64,000 nt of DNA from an uncultured Armatimonadota bacterium (GTDB taxonomy: Bacteria > Armatimonadota > Fimbriimonadia > Fimbriimonadales > Fimbriimonadaceae): positions 1 to 64,000 of the forward strand of contig CAIUHP010000111.1 of the NCBI GenBank assembly GCA_903899015.1, in the 5' to 3' direction. This document shows positions 9,694-17,887 of this stretch, piece by piece; positions within the stretch are counted from its first letter, which is position 1; the number at the start of each line of letters is the position of its first letter. A program made the translations under genes and the position numbers. Under the pieces are notes generated by a model. The model did not search any database. It saw nothing but the letters and a program-made list of their open reading frames with translations, and was not told where the DNA came from.

Positions 9694-10263
9694 ATGAGAC
9701 CGATCGATTTTAGAGTCGACTTACAGTTCGTCCAAGCCCTAAAGTGTGTTGAATACCGAGTTCCGCGACATGGCCATTTCCATCGTCCGGGATATGCGGT
9801 GGTGCTTGGGTTGCGATATGGATTAATAGGAATCGCAGCCACGTATCACCTTCTGGAGACATCCGCGAGCGACGATACTACAAGCATTTTGGAGGCGATG
9901 AAATCATGGCAACGGCTTGTAGGAGACCATGTTCGCTATGAACTTTTTGACCGACTGCCTTTTGGTCAGGATGAAACCTTTCATCACGAAGTGAGCCGCT
10001 ACGCTGAGTATTGCCACCAACTCTCGATTCCGCTCTTGCTGCGACGCGCGAACCTTAACGATTGTTTGAACATCGTGAGTCACCAAGTGCGAAATGAATT
10101 AGTGGAAATCATTCGAGCCCACTGGGATTCGGACCTCTATGGAATTCCTGATTCTGAGTTTCTCCAATTCGCACAACAATCGGAGGCCTTCGCGAAGAAC
10201 TTTTACGAACGAAGAGTCGTTGATTTGCCGGAACTACCAGAAATTGCGCTCTTAGACGAATAA
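9694..10263 (+). CDS. Hypothetical protein
   Basis: 189 aa ORF directly downstream of the marR-like gene; no family recognised. Confidence 0.55.
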   Translation: MRPIDFRVDLQFVQALKCVEYRVPRHGHFHRPGYAVVLGLRYGLIGIAATYHLLETSASDDTTSILEAMKSWQRLVGDHVRYELFDRLPFGQDETFHHEVSRYAEYCHQLSIPLLLRRANLNDCLNIVSHQVRNELVEIIRAHWDSDLYGIPDSEFLQFAQQSEAFAKNFYERRVVDLPELPEIALLDE

Positions 10264-10327
10264 TCGTACGCCCTTTTTGATCTATGATTCGTCATCAGTC
10301 AGCATAGGGTGTCGGGGGGCAGATTTC

Positions 10328-10699
10328 GTGATCCGTATAGTGGGTTTACAAAGGAACGAATCGGCGGCGCAGGAATTTGTCCTGCTCCAAAATCAAGGCT
10401 CATTACGCCTGAATCTTCGGGGACACCTTGTTCTCAGTGAAGTTGCCATCGACGAAGGTGACTTGATGAACGCAGCCCATATTTTTAACGACGAAGCGTT
10501 GATTCCACCCGGCATGTACGTGCTTTTGTTCACAGGGGCTGGAACGCCTCGCTGGGCTCGTACCAAGGACGGAGCACTTGTCTATTACGCGTTCATGAAC
10601 CGAAGTCAACCGGTTTGGGAGCGCTGCACAGGTCCAGTTCACCTGCTATCAACTCAGCATTCGTTTAGCGAGAGACCGCCAGCTTTGTTGCTCCGATAG
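10328..10699 (+). CDS. Hypothetical protein, possible lamin-tail-like domain
   Basis: 'EFVLLQNQGSLRLNLRGHLVLSE...PPGMYVLLFTGAG' resembles LTD strands; GTG start chosen, since the listed TTG at 10277 is less likely. Confidence 0.4.
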   Translation: MIRIVGLQRNESAAQEFVLLQNQGSLRLNLRGHLVLSEVAIDEGDLMNAAHIFNDEALIPPGMYVLLFTGAGTPRWARTKDGALVYYAFMNRSQPVWERCTGPVHLLSTQHSFSERPPALLLR

Positions 10700-11296
10700 T
10701 TAGCCAACATTGACGACGTTCATGCCCGCTTCTAGGCTCTGATTCACAATCGTCTCAACGCCTTCAGCCGCATTTCGTACGGCAAGTTTGATGACGTCCA
10801 ATTCATCCCGTTCAAAACTACCAAGAACGTGATCAACGGTGTTGCCATTGGCACTACCAATTCCAATTTTCAGACGAGGATAATCCTCGGTTCCAAGGAG
10901 GGCGATAAGGCTCTTATGGCCATTATGTCCCCCTGCGCTACCGCCCGGCTTCAGCCGATTACGACCTAATCGTAGTGCGAGGTCATCTGCAATCACGAGC
11001 ACCCGATCGGGCTTGATATTGTGCTCTCGCGCCATGGGAGCGACCGCTCGACCACTGAGGTTCATATAGGTCATTGGCTTCATCAGCAACACGGTCGTGT
11101 CACCGATTTTCCCGATACCGTAGCGAGCATTATGCTTACTCCGGTCGAGTTTGATCTTGGATTTTTCGGCAAGTAGATCGATGACTTCAAAGCCCACATT
11201 GTGCCGAGTGCCCCGATATTCGCCTCCTGGGTTACCCAAGCCTACGATAATCCACTCGGGAGGGATCGTAGGCTTGGATGAACGGCGAAAAACCAT
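10700..11296 (-). CDS. pth: Peptidyl-tRNA hydrolase
   Basis: 'IIVGLGNPGGEYRGTRHNVGFEVIDLLA', 'LLMKPMTYMNLSG', 'LALRLGRNRLKPGGSAGGHNGHKSL'. Confidence 0.97.
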   Translation of the reverse strand: MVFRRSSKPTIPPEWIIVGLGNPGGEYRGTRHNVGFEVIDLLAEKSKIKLDRSKHNARYGIGKIGDTTVLLMKPMTYMNLSGRAVAPMAREHNIKPDRVLVIADDLALRLGRNRLKPGGSAGGHNGHKSLIALLGTEDYPRLKIGIGSANGNTVDHVLGSFERDELDVIKLAVRNAAEGVETIVNQSLEAGMNVVNVG

Positions 11297-11302
11297 GATG
11301 GA

Positions 11303-12184
11303 CTAGCGAACCGCAGTAGCAACTGCTGGAGTCTTTGCGACGTCTTCGTCGGCTCCTGCATTCGGATCAAGTCGCCCCGTCATCATGAGAACGATGAGGA
11401 CTACACCCAGAACGACGCGATAAATGACGAATACTCCGATGCCATTCTTACGAATAAAGTTCATCAAGAACGAAATCGCAGCGTAGCCAACGACGAAGGA
11501 AACTATGTTTCCGACAATCACGGGCATCAGCAATCCGTGGCCTAATTCCTTTCGTGAATGATAGGCTTCGAAAAGCCCCGCACCGGTGATCGTTGGAATG
11601 GCGACCAAGAATGACAACTTAGCGGCTGAAGCTCGATCGAATCCGCGTGCCTGAGCACCCGCAATCGTGCTTCCACTCCGGCTCATTCCTGGAATGAGTG
11701 CGAAGATTTGCCAAGCTCCAACGAGGATCCCGTCGAGAACCGTAACCGATTCCGTTTTGCGGTTTGCTTTTCCAAAGCGGTCCATGGCAAACATAACCAT
11801 GCCCATTCCGATGAATGCGAACGCGATAAAGTAGATCGACCGGAACGTCGTCTCAACCGGCTTTTTCAAAATAAGCGCAGCAATGACGACAGGAATCGTT
11901 CCCCAGAAAACGGCCCAACCCAATCGGGCTTCAGGAGAGTTCTTGTTTTCCTTCCCCGACAGGCTCTTCGCCCAGGCTCCTACTGCAGTGGCGATGTCCT
12001 TCCAAAAGTAGATGAGGACCGCCAAGATCGTGCCGAAGTGAATCATGGCTGTGAAGGCCGCTCCACCTTTGTCACTTAACCCGAGCGCAAGCATCGTGAG
12101 GCGCACATGCGCATCACTACTGACGGGTAGATACTCCGTAAGTCCCTGAACGATGCCAAGAATAATCGCGTGAACTATTCCCAC
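11303..12184 (-). CDS. uppP: Undecaprenyl-diphosphatase
   Basis: 'IILGIVQGLTEYLPVSSDAHVRL' and 'LIPGMSRSGSTIAGAQARGFDR'. Confidence 0.96.
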   Translation of the reverse strand: MGIVHAIILGIVQGLTEYLPVSSDAHVRLTMLALGLSDKGGAAFTAMIHFGTILAVLIYFWKDIATAVGAWAKSLSGKENKNSPEARLGWAVFWGTIPVVIAALILKKPVETTFRSIYFIAFAFIGMGMVMFAMDRFGKANRKTESVTVLDGILVGAWQIFALIPGMSRSGSTIAGAQARGFDRASAAKLSFLVAIPTITGAGLFEAYHSRKELGHGLLMPVIVGNIVSFVVGYAAISFLMNFIRKNGIGVFVIYRVVLGVVLIVLMMTGRLDPNAGADEDVAKTPAVATAVR

Positions 12185-13308
12185 ATTGGCACCTCAGGAG
12201 TCTCAATTCCTAAAGACTTCAACACGAGGAAACGGATCCTCTCCGACGCCTTGCCATCGCCATATGGACTAACTGCATTGGCCATCGCCTTATAAGCTGC
12301 TTCATCACCTAACAAACTGCTTCCCTCCTGGAAGATTCTTTCCTCATTGGTACCTACTAATTTTGCTGTCCCCGCGGTCACACCTTCAGGGCGCTCAGTA
12401 GTATCCCTCATCACGAGTACCGGAATGCCAAAGGCTGGGGCTTCTTCCTGAACACCACCTGAATCACTCAGGATCATATTGCTTCGTTGCATCAACTTGA
12501 CGAATTGTGAATATTCAGGAGGCTCGATCAATTTGATTCGATCGTGGTTGCCCAAGATCGGGAGAAGAACGTCTCGAACGGTTGGGTTGGGGTGCATGGC
12601 CGCAACCAGGAGCACGTCGGGGAATTTCTCCACTAGGCGCTTGGCTGCCGTTGCGATTTGTCTTTGTGGTTCACCCCAGTTCTCGCGTCGGTGGGTAGTC
12701 AACAAGACCACTCGCCCCTGGTGCTCTGGGTACCAAGGCTGGTCTTTTTGTTCGGCCGCAAGCAAAACTGCGTCTATTCCCGTGTTGCCGGTGACGAAAA
12801 TGGTGCTTGGATCACGGTTCTCTTTGAGAAGGTTGTCGCGACTCCAAGTGGTTGGCGGGAAGTGTAGGTTGGCCGAGACGGCACAAATCCGGCGGTTGTA
12901 TTCCTCAGGAAAAGGATTGCGGACGTCATCGGTTCTCAATCCGGCTTCGATGTGGCCAAATGGAACGTTGCGATAGAAGGCATCCATTGCCGCCACCATC
13001 GCGGTTGTTGTGTCGCCTTGTCCAAACATGAAACTTGGCTGATATTCGGCGACTAAGTTGTCGAGTCCCTCCAAAGCTCGGCAAGTTACCTGAGCGAGGG
13101 TCGATCCGTGTTGCATGATCGCTAAATCCACGTTTGGCTTGAGTCCAAACGTTTCTAACGACTTGTACAAGATCTCCTTGTGCTGACCGGTTGAAATCAA
13201 CATCGGCGTACACACATCTGAGAAATTCATGAATTCGAGCATGACTGGGGCAACTTTGATTGCCTCGGGACGAGTACCAATAACGCAAAAAATAACTGGC
13301 TTAGACAT
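12175..13308 (-). CDS. wecB: UDP-N-acetylglucosamine 2-epimerase (non-hydrolysing)
   Basis: 'GTRPEAIKVAPV', 'GQGDTTTAMVAA', 'HIEAGLRT', 'SDSGGVQEEAPAFGIPVLVMRDTTERPEG'. Confidence 0.95.
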   Translation of the reverse strand: MSKPVIFCVIGTRPEAIKVAPVMLEFMNFSDVCTPMLISTGQHKEILYKSLETFGLKPNVDLAIMQHGSTLAQVTCRALEGLDNLVAEYQPSFMFGQGDTTTAMVAAMDAFYRNVPFGHIEAGLRTDDVRNPFPEEYNRRICAVSANLHFPPTTWSRDNLLKENRDPSTIFVTGNTGIDAVLLAAEQKDQPWYPEHQGRVVLLTTHRRENWGEPQRQIATAAKRLVEKFPDVLLVAAMHPNPTVRDVLLPILGNHDRIKLIEPPEYSQFVKLMQRSNMILSDSGGVQEEAPAFGIPVLVMRDTTERPEGVTAGTAKLVGTNEERIFQEGSSLLGDEAAYKAMANAVSPYGDGKASERIRFLVLKSLGIETPEVPMWE

Positions 13309-14335
13309 GATTTCCACGGATAACAAACAAGGCAACTGCACAGAGGGCAGCAGCTGCAACGTAGAGAATGAGAACGGTTTGCCTTTGGGAAAGCCCCTTT
13401 CCTAAAAGCGTGTGATGGAGGTGTCGCTTGTCCGCTTGAGTGATCGGTTGACCACTTAGAATTCTCCTCGTGATAACGATGAATGCATCCACAATCGGCA
13501 CGCCGAAAACGAGCAGTGGGATGATAAGGGAAACAGCGGCAGCCGTTTTGAGCGCTCCGACAATGCTCAAGCATGCCATGAGGAATCCCAAAACGTAGGC
13601 CCCACCGGTGCCCATAAAGATTTTTGCTGGGTTGTAGTTGTGCCTCAAGAACCCAAGCGCCGACCCCGATATTGCCGCCGCAACAATCGCGACTCGCGGC
13701 TGTTGCGAATAAACTGCGATCACGACCAAGGTTCCCGCTGAGATCGCCGCAATGCCTGCCGACAGACCATCAACGCCGTCGATCGTGTCCATCGTCTTTG
13801 TAACCACGAAGATATAAAGCGCGGTCAAAGGTATCGCAAATGCGCCAAGCGCGATATAGGCGACGGGTCCCCGAATCGGCAAGCCAAGGGTATTGATCTG
13901 CACCCTGCCTACCGATCCGTAAAAAAATTGAACCGCGACTCCGGCAACTAAGAGGACAAGAGCCTGAACCTTGGCTTTGTACTGATAGAGGTCGTCTAAC
14001 GCTCCCACAACCACGAGAACACCGGCGATCACCAGCATCGCAGTGAGATAGGCGGGAAACATCGTCGTATTGGGATACGCAAACGGCATCACCACACCAA
14101 TCGCGATGACGATTCCACCGTAGATCGCTAGACCACCCCATCTTGGGATAGGCTCGGTATGCACTCGACGATTGTCAATTGTGGGATCGTCGACGGCGCC
14201 TTTTTGGATCGCAACGTTCCGAACGTATGGCGTCAATAGAAAGGTGACAACGATGGCGATCAAAGCCGTCATCAGTGGTGCGCGGAAGCCTTGCATTGGC
14301 CCCGAGCCAACTGCCATCACCAAGTCGAGAATCAT
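13301..14335 (-). CDS. WecA/TagO/MraY-family UDP-GlcNAc:undecaprenyl-phosphate GlcNAc-1-P transferase
   Basis: Polytopic; 'PRWGGLAIYGG', 'DDLYQYKAKVQ', 'TIDGVDGLSAG', 'FMGTGGAYVLGFL', 'KRHLHHTLLGKG'. Confidence 0.92.
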   Translation of the reverse strand: MILDLVMAVGSGPMQGFRAPLMTALIAIVVTFLLTPYVRNVAIQKGAVDDPTIDNRRVHTEPIPRWGGLAIYGGIVIAIGVVMPFAYPNTTMFPAYLTAMLVIAGVLVVVGALDDLYQYKAKVQALVLLVAGVAVQFFYGSVGRVQINTLGLPIRGPVAYIALGAFAIPLTALYIFVVTKTMDTIDGVDGLSAGIAAISAGTLVVIAVYSQQPRVAIVAAAISGSALGFLRHNYNPAKIFMGTGGAYVLGFLMACLSIVGALKTAAAVSLIIPLLVFGVPIVDAFIVITRRILSGQPITQADKRHLHHTLLGKGLSQRQTVLILYVAAAALCAVALFVIRGNHV

Positions 14336-14808
14336 TAGCCTAAGTCCACCGGCTCAAGGCTATCGTTGCGGTATCGAAGGACTTCCATGCTTGAGTCTCG
14401 AAAAAGTTCTTTTGAGAACTCGTCGGGATAATCACCCTCATAGATGACTCGCACAATTCCCGCATTGATAACCATCTTCGCGCAGTTATTGCAGGGTTGG
14501 CAGGTCACATAAATCGTGCTGCCTTCGCAGGCAATTCCCATCTTGGCGGCCTGAAGCAACGCGTTTTGTTCGGCATGAAGGGCTCGGATACAATGTCCGG
14601 CCCGCAGACAACCAAGCGGCCAGTCATTCTCCCCGCCACCTTCGGGACAATGGGGCAATCCTCGGGGCGCACCGTTATAGCCGGTTGCGAGAACCTGCTT
14701 GTCACGGACAATAACAGCCCCAACGGCTCGTCGAGGACACGTAGCACGTGTCTTCACCAGATGCGCTATCTGCATAAAATACGCATCCCAACTCGGGCGC
14801 TCCTGCAT
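14335..14808 (-). CDS. dCMP deaminase (ComEB-like)
   Basis: 'HAEQNALLQAAK' and 'CQPCNNCAKMVINAGI' zinc motifs; start moved to MQERPSW because the listed ORF runs into the upstream gene. Confidence 0.93.
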   Translation of the reverse strand: MQERPSWDAYFMQIAHLVKTRATCPRRAVGAVIVRDKQVLATGYNGAPRGLPHCPEGGGENDWPLGCLRAGHCIRALHAEQNALLQAAKMGIACEGSTIYVTCQPCNNCAKMVINAGIVRVIYEGDYPDEFSKELFRDSSMEVLRYRNDSLEPVDLG

Positions 14809-14860
14809 CACTTGGATTATGACGGATGGAGGCGGCGATGCGGTGTCGCCGTTCAACAGA

Positions 14861-15955
14861 TTAACCGCGAACTGCTCGTTCGTAAACCCCTTCGAACCGA
14901 GCGGACATTTCTTGTAGGGTGAATTTTTGCTCGACAATGTGACGCCCCATGCGCCCCATCTGCTCCCTTTCGTCATTATTCGAGAGGAGATAGCTCACTG
15001 CTTCCGCAATCTCAGCTGGACGCAGATCAACGAGCAAACCAGTTTGCTTGTGTCTGACGACTTCCGGCAAGGCCCCTACCCGAGTTGCCACAACTGCTTT
15101 TCCACGAGCCATAGCTTCGATAGCGGCCACTCCGAACGTTTCCATATGGGATGGGAGTGTGCTCAAAGTGAACGCGTCAAGCATTCGATGAATGTCGTGT
15201 CGAACACCGGTCATCGTGACTCGATCTTCGAGACCAGCATCGATAACCGCTTGCTCAATTTCCGGCCTAAATTCTTCTTCGACTTTGCCAACGAAAACGA
15301 GGTGAGCTTCTGGGTGGACCGTATGGATGCTGCGCATGGCCGTGATCAACTCAAGCTGGCCCTTATCACGGCAAACTTTTCCGACCAACCCGACCAATCG
15401 GCGCTGTCGAGGAATTCCTAATTCATCGAGAACGGCTTCCGGGTGCGTTAATTCGTAATCGACGAAATCGGTTCCGTTGTAAACGGTCTCGATAAATCGC
15501 TCGGGAATCCCCTTACCGTGCAACATTCCTCGAACGAAATTGCTTACGGCAACGAGTTTGTTTCGCTTGCGAGCGAGGCGTCGATAAATCTGATCGTTGT
15601 TGGCAATGTGAACACTGGTCACGATAGGAACATTCGTGATCAAACCAAGTGCATGGCCAATATAGGCAGATCGAGTGAGGTGGGTATGAACCACATCGAT
15701 CTTGTTGCGTCGGACTTCGCGGACTAAGTAGCCCATCGTTCGCCACCATCCGCTTCCCTTCATGAAGCTGGTGTGAACGGGAATTTTCTCGGCTTGAAGG
15801 ATATCGAGAAGCCATCCCGGCCCCGGAGTCAACACCTGAACATGGTGTCCTCGTTTCTTTAGGCCTTGAGCTAGGGTGAAGACGTGTCTCTCAGCGCCCG
15901 AGGTAGCGCTGCTTGAACACATTTGCAATACTTTTAATGGTTGCGACCCGCCCAA
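14861..15955 (-). CDS. Glycosyltransferase family 4
   Basis: 'GAERHVFTLAQGLKKRGHHVQVLTPG', 'LPSHMETFGVAAIEAMARGKAVVATRVGALPEVV'. Confidence 0.93.
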   Translation of the reverse strand: MGGSQPLKVLQMCSSSATSGAERHVFTLAQGLKKRGHHVQVLTPGPGWLLDILQAEKIPVHTSFMKGSGWWRTMGYLVREVRRNKIDVVHTHLTRSAYIGHALGLITNVPIVTSVHIANNDQIYRRLARKRNKLVAVSNFVRGMLHGKGIPERFIETVYNGTDFVDYELTHPEAVLDELGIPRQRRLVGLVGKVCRDKGQLELITAMRSIHTVHPEAHLVFVGKVEEEFRPEIEQAVIDAGLEDRVTMTGVRHDIHRMLDAFTLSTLPSHMETFGVAAIEAMARGKAVVATRVGALPEVVRHKQTGLLVDLRPAEIAEAVSYLLSNNDEREQMGRMGRHIVEQKFTLQEMSARFEGVYERAVRG

Positions 15956-16024
15956 ATCTGATTATGCTCCCCGGCGCAGAAAGAATACCTTATTCGAGTT
16001 AACCAAAGGGTCATACTGAAGATC

Positions 16025-17362
16025 ATGGTCACGCCCCAGCCGCCGCCCAGCGACTCGCGAAGGACCGTCGCGCAAAGAATCTCAGAATCGAACCTCTATC
16101 GAGTTCTGAGCTATCACGACTTCCGACTCTTGTGGATTGGTGCTTTTTTAAGCTTTACCGGAAGTTGGGTTCAAAATGTCGCTCAAGGCTACTTTGTCTA
16201 TCAAATGACCGGAGATGAATCGAAGCTTGGCTTCGTTTCCTTCTGCTCAAGTGTTCCCGTTTTTGTTTTTGGATTTGTTGCGGGTTCGCTTGCCGATGCA
16301 TTCAATAAGCGGACGGTTCTCATCATTGCTCAGGCGATTTTTGCAGCTGGCGCACTCTTTCTCGCGGTGGCCACGCAATTCAAATTCGTCCAATACTGGC
16401 AAATAGTGACGGTATCCCTGTTGCTGGGACTCGTTGCGTGCGTGGAAATGCCGACTCGACAATCGGTTGTCAGCCGGGTTGTTCCTCCGGAAGACCTTGG
16501 GGCAGCCGTCCCGGTCAACGCGATGACATTTAATGTTGCGAGAATCTTTGGCCCCGCGTTTGGAGGATTGCTTCTTGCTCATTTCGGAGTAGCTATGTGC
16601 TACCTCCTCAATGGCATTAGCTTCATTGCCCTCATTTGGGCTGCCATGGCGATTAAAGCTGACCTTGGTTCGCGAAACCGAGAGCCTCAGCCGATTCGAG
16701 ACTTGATCACCGAAGGCTTTCTATACACCATGCGTGACCGCAGGTTGAGGACCCTCTTTCTCCTCGAAACGGTGACGGCTGGATTTGGCTTGGCCTATCT
16801 ACCGTTGCTTCCTGCATTTGTTCACCAGGTGATGGGGATTCTAAATGAAGAGGCAGCTAAAAAGACGCTGGGAAATGTATTCACTTCGGTTGGTGTCGGC
16901 GCTATGTCGGGCCTGTTACTTGTCACGCAATATGGTGAGAGCCATCGCAAAGCCGGGATCATTCGAGGCTCGATGTGGACTTTGGGATTTGGGTTGATTA
17001 TGCTGAGCTTCTCGCACAGCCCATGGCTCGTCTTCCCGACCCTCGCCGTGATTGGAGCGGCGGGCGTTGCCCAACTCAATACCACCAACGCACTTTTTCA
17101 ACTGATGTCACCCGAAAGACTTCGTGGACGAGTCCTCGCGATGCATATTTGGGCCCTCAATGGATTTTCGCCTTTCGGCGTCTTGTTTTTCGGCTGGCTC
17201 GCCAATAAAACAAGAATCGATCACCACCTAACAATTTCAGGAAATCTCGTCGAATTACCTACCTTCGGCGTGTCACTTTCAATGCAAATTGGCGGATTTT
17301 GCGTTCTGCTAGGAGCGATTGCCGCTTCCATGTCTAAGAAGGGCCTGTCGGGTCTCGCATAA
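16025..17362 (+). CDS. MFS transporter (MFS_3/EntS-like exporter)
   Basis: Polytopic, 445 aa; 'FRLLWIGAFLSFTGSWVQNVAQGYFVYQMTGD'. Confidence 0.9.
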   Translation: MVTPQPPPSDSRRTVAQRISESNLYRVLSYHDFRLLWIGAFLSFTGSWVQNVAQGYFVYQMTGDESKLGFVSFCSSVPVFVFGFVAGSLADAFNKRTVLIIAQAIFAAGALFLAVATQFKFVQYWQIVTVSLLLGLVACVEMPTRQSVVSRVVPPEDLGAAVPVNAMTFNVARIFGPAFGGLLLAHFGVAMCYLLNGISFIALIWAAMAIKADLGSRNREPQPIRDLITEGFLYTMRDRRLRTLFLLETVTAGFGLAYLPLLPAFVHQVMGILNEEAAKKTLGNVFTSVGVGAMSGLLLVTQYGESHRKAGIIRGSMWTLGFGLIMLSFSHSPWLVFPTLAVIGAAGVAQLNTTNALFQLMSPERLRGRVLAMHIWALNGFSPFGVLFFGWLANKTRIDHHLTISGNLVELPTFGVSLSMQIGGFCVLLGAIAASMSKKGLSGLA

Positions 17363-17389
17363 AGGAATAGATGAGAAGTCGATTCCTTT
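17361..17389. terminator. Inverted repeat at end of MFS gene (weak terminator candidate)
   Basis: AAAGGAAT-N13-ATTCCTTT. Confidence 0.3.
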
Positions 17390-17434
17390 GCCTAACGAGG
17401 AAACCCTGTCCTTCATCGTCAAGTAGAATCAGGT

Positions 17435-17887
17435 ATGGCACGGCGCGAAGTCGATGAATGGTTTTGGCAGGTTGGAAGCGAACTTCACAGAATCAGTGAG
17501 GAGCTTGCCAGTGGCAGACCCAAGGTGGCGTCTGGACGAGCCTGGGAACCGAGAATTGATCTGATCGAGGAAGAAACTCGATTCCTGCTGAAAGCTGAGA
17601 TTGCGGGTGTCAAAGGGGATGAGATTCAACTCCTTTATCTTCCTGAGCAGCATTCACTCCTTCTACGAGGATATCGAGACGAAGAAGACTATTCCGACGG
17701 GATGCGAACCGGTATCCACCAGTTGGAAATTTTCTATGGCGAGTTTCAGAAAGAGGTTCGATTACCCAATATCCCGATCGATCCCGCGAACATCAAGGCC
17801 CAATATCGAAATGGATTCCTCCTTGTGACAATCCCAAAACTGGACCAATTCACCGTGACGGGGACCATCACATTTAAGAGCAACTAA
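17435..17887 (+). CDS. Hsp20/alpha-crystallin family small heat shock protein
   Basis: 'PRIDLIEEETRFLLKAEIAGVKGDEIQL', 'YRNGFLLVTIPK'; stop overlaps lon start (TAATG). Confidence 0.9.
   Translation: MARREVDEWFWQVGSELHRISEELASGRPKVASGRAWEPRIDLIEEETRFLLKAEIAGVKGDEIQLLYLPEQHSLLLRGYRDEEDYSDGMRTGIHQLEIFYGEFQKEVRLPNIPIDPANIKAQYRNGFLLVTIPKLDQFTVTGTITFKSN

Noticed and set aside
14809-14976. N-terminal extension of the dCMP deaminase ORF
   Set aside because: It overlaps the upstream glycosyltransferase and has no family similarity; the family start is MQERPSWDAYFM.
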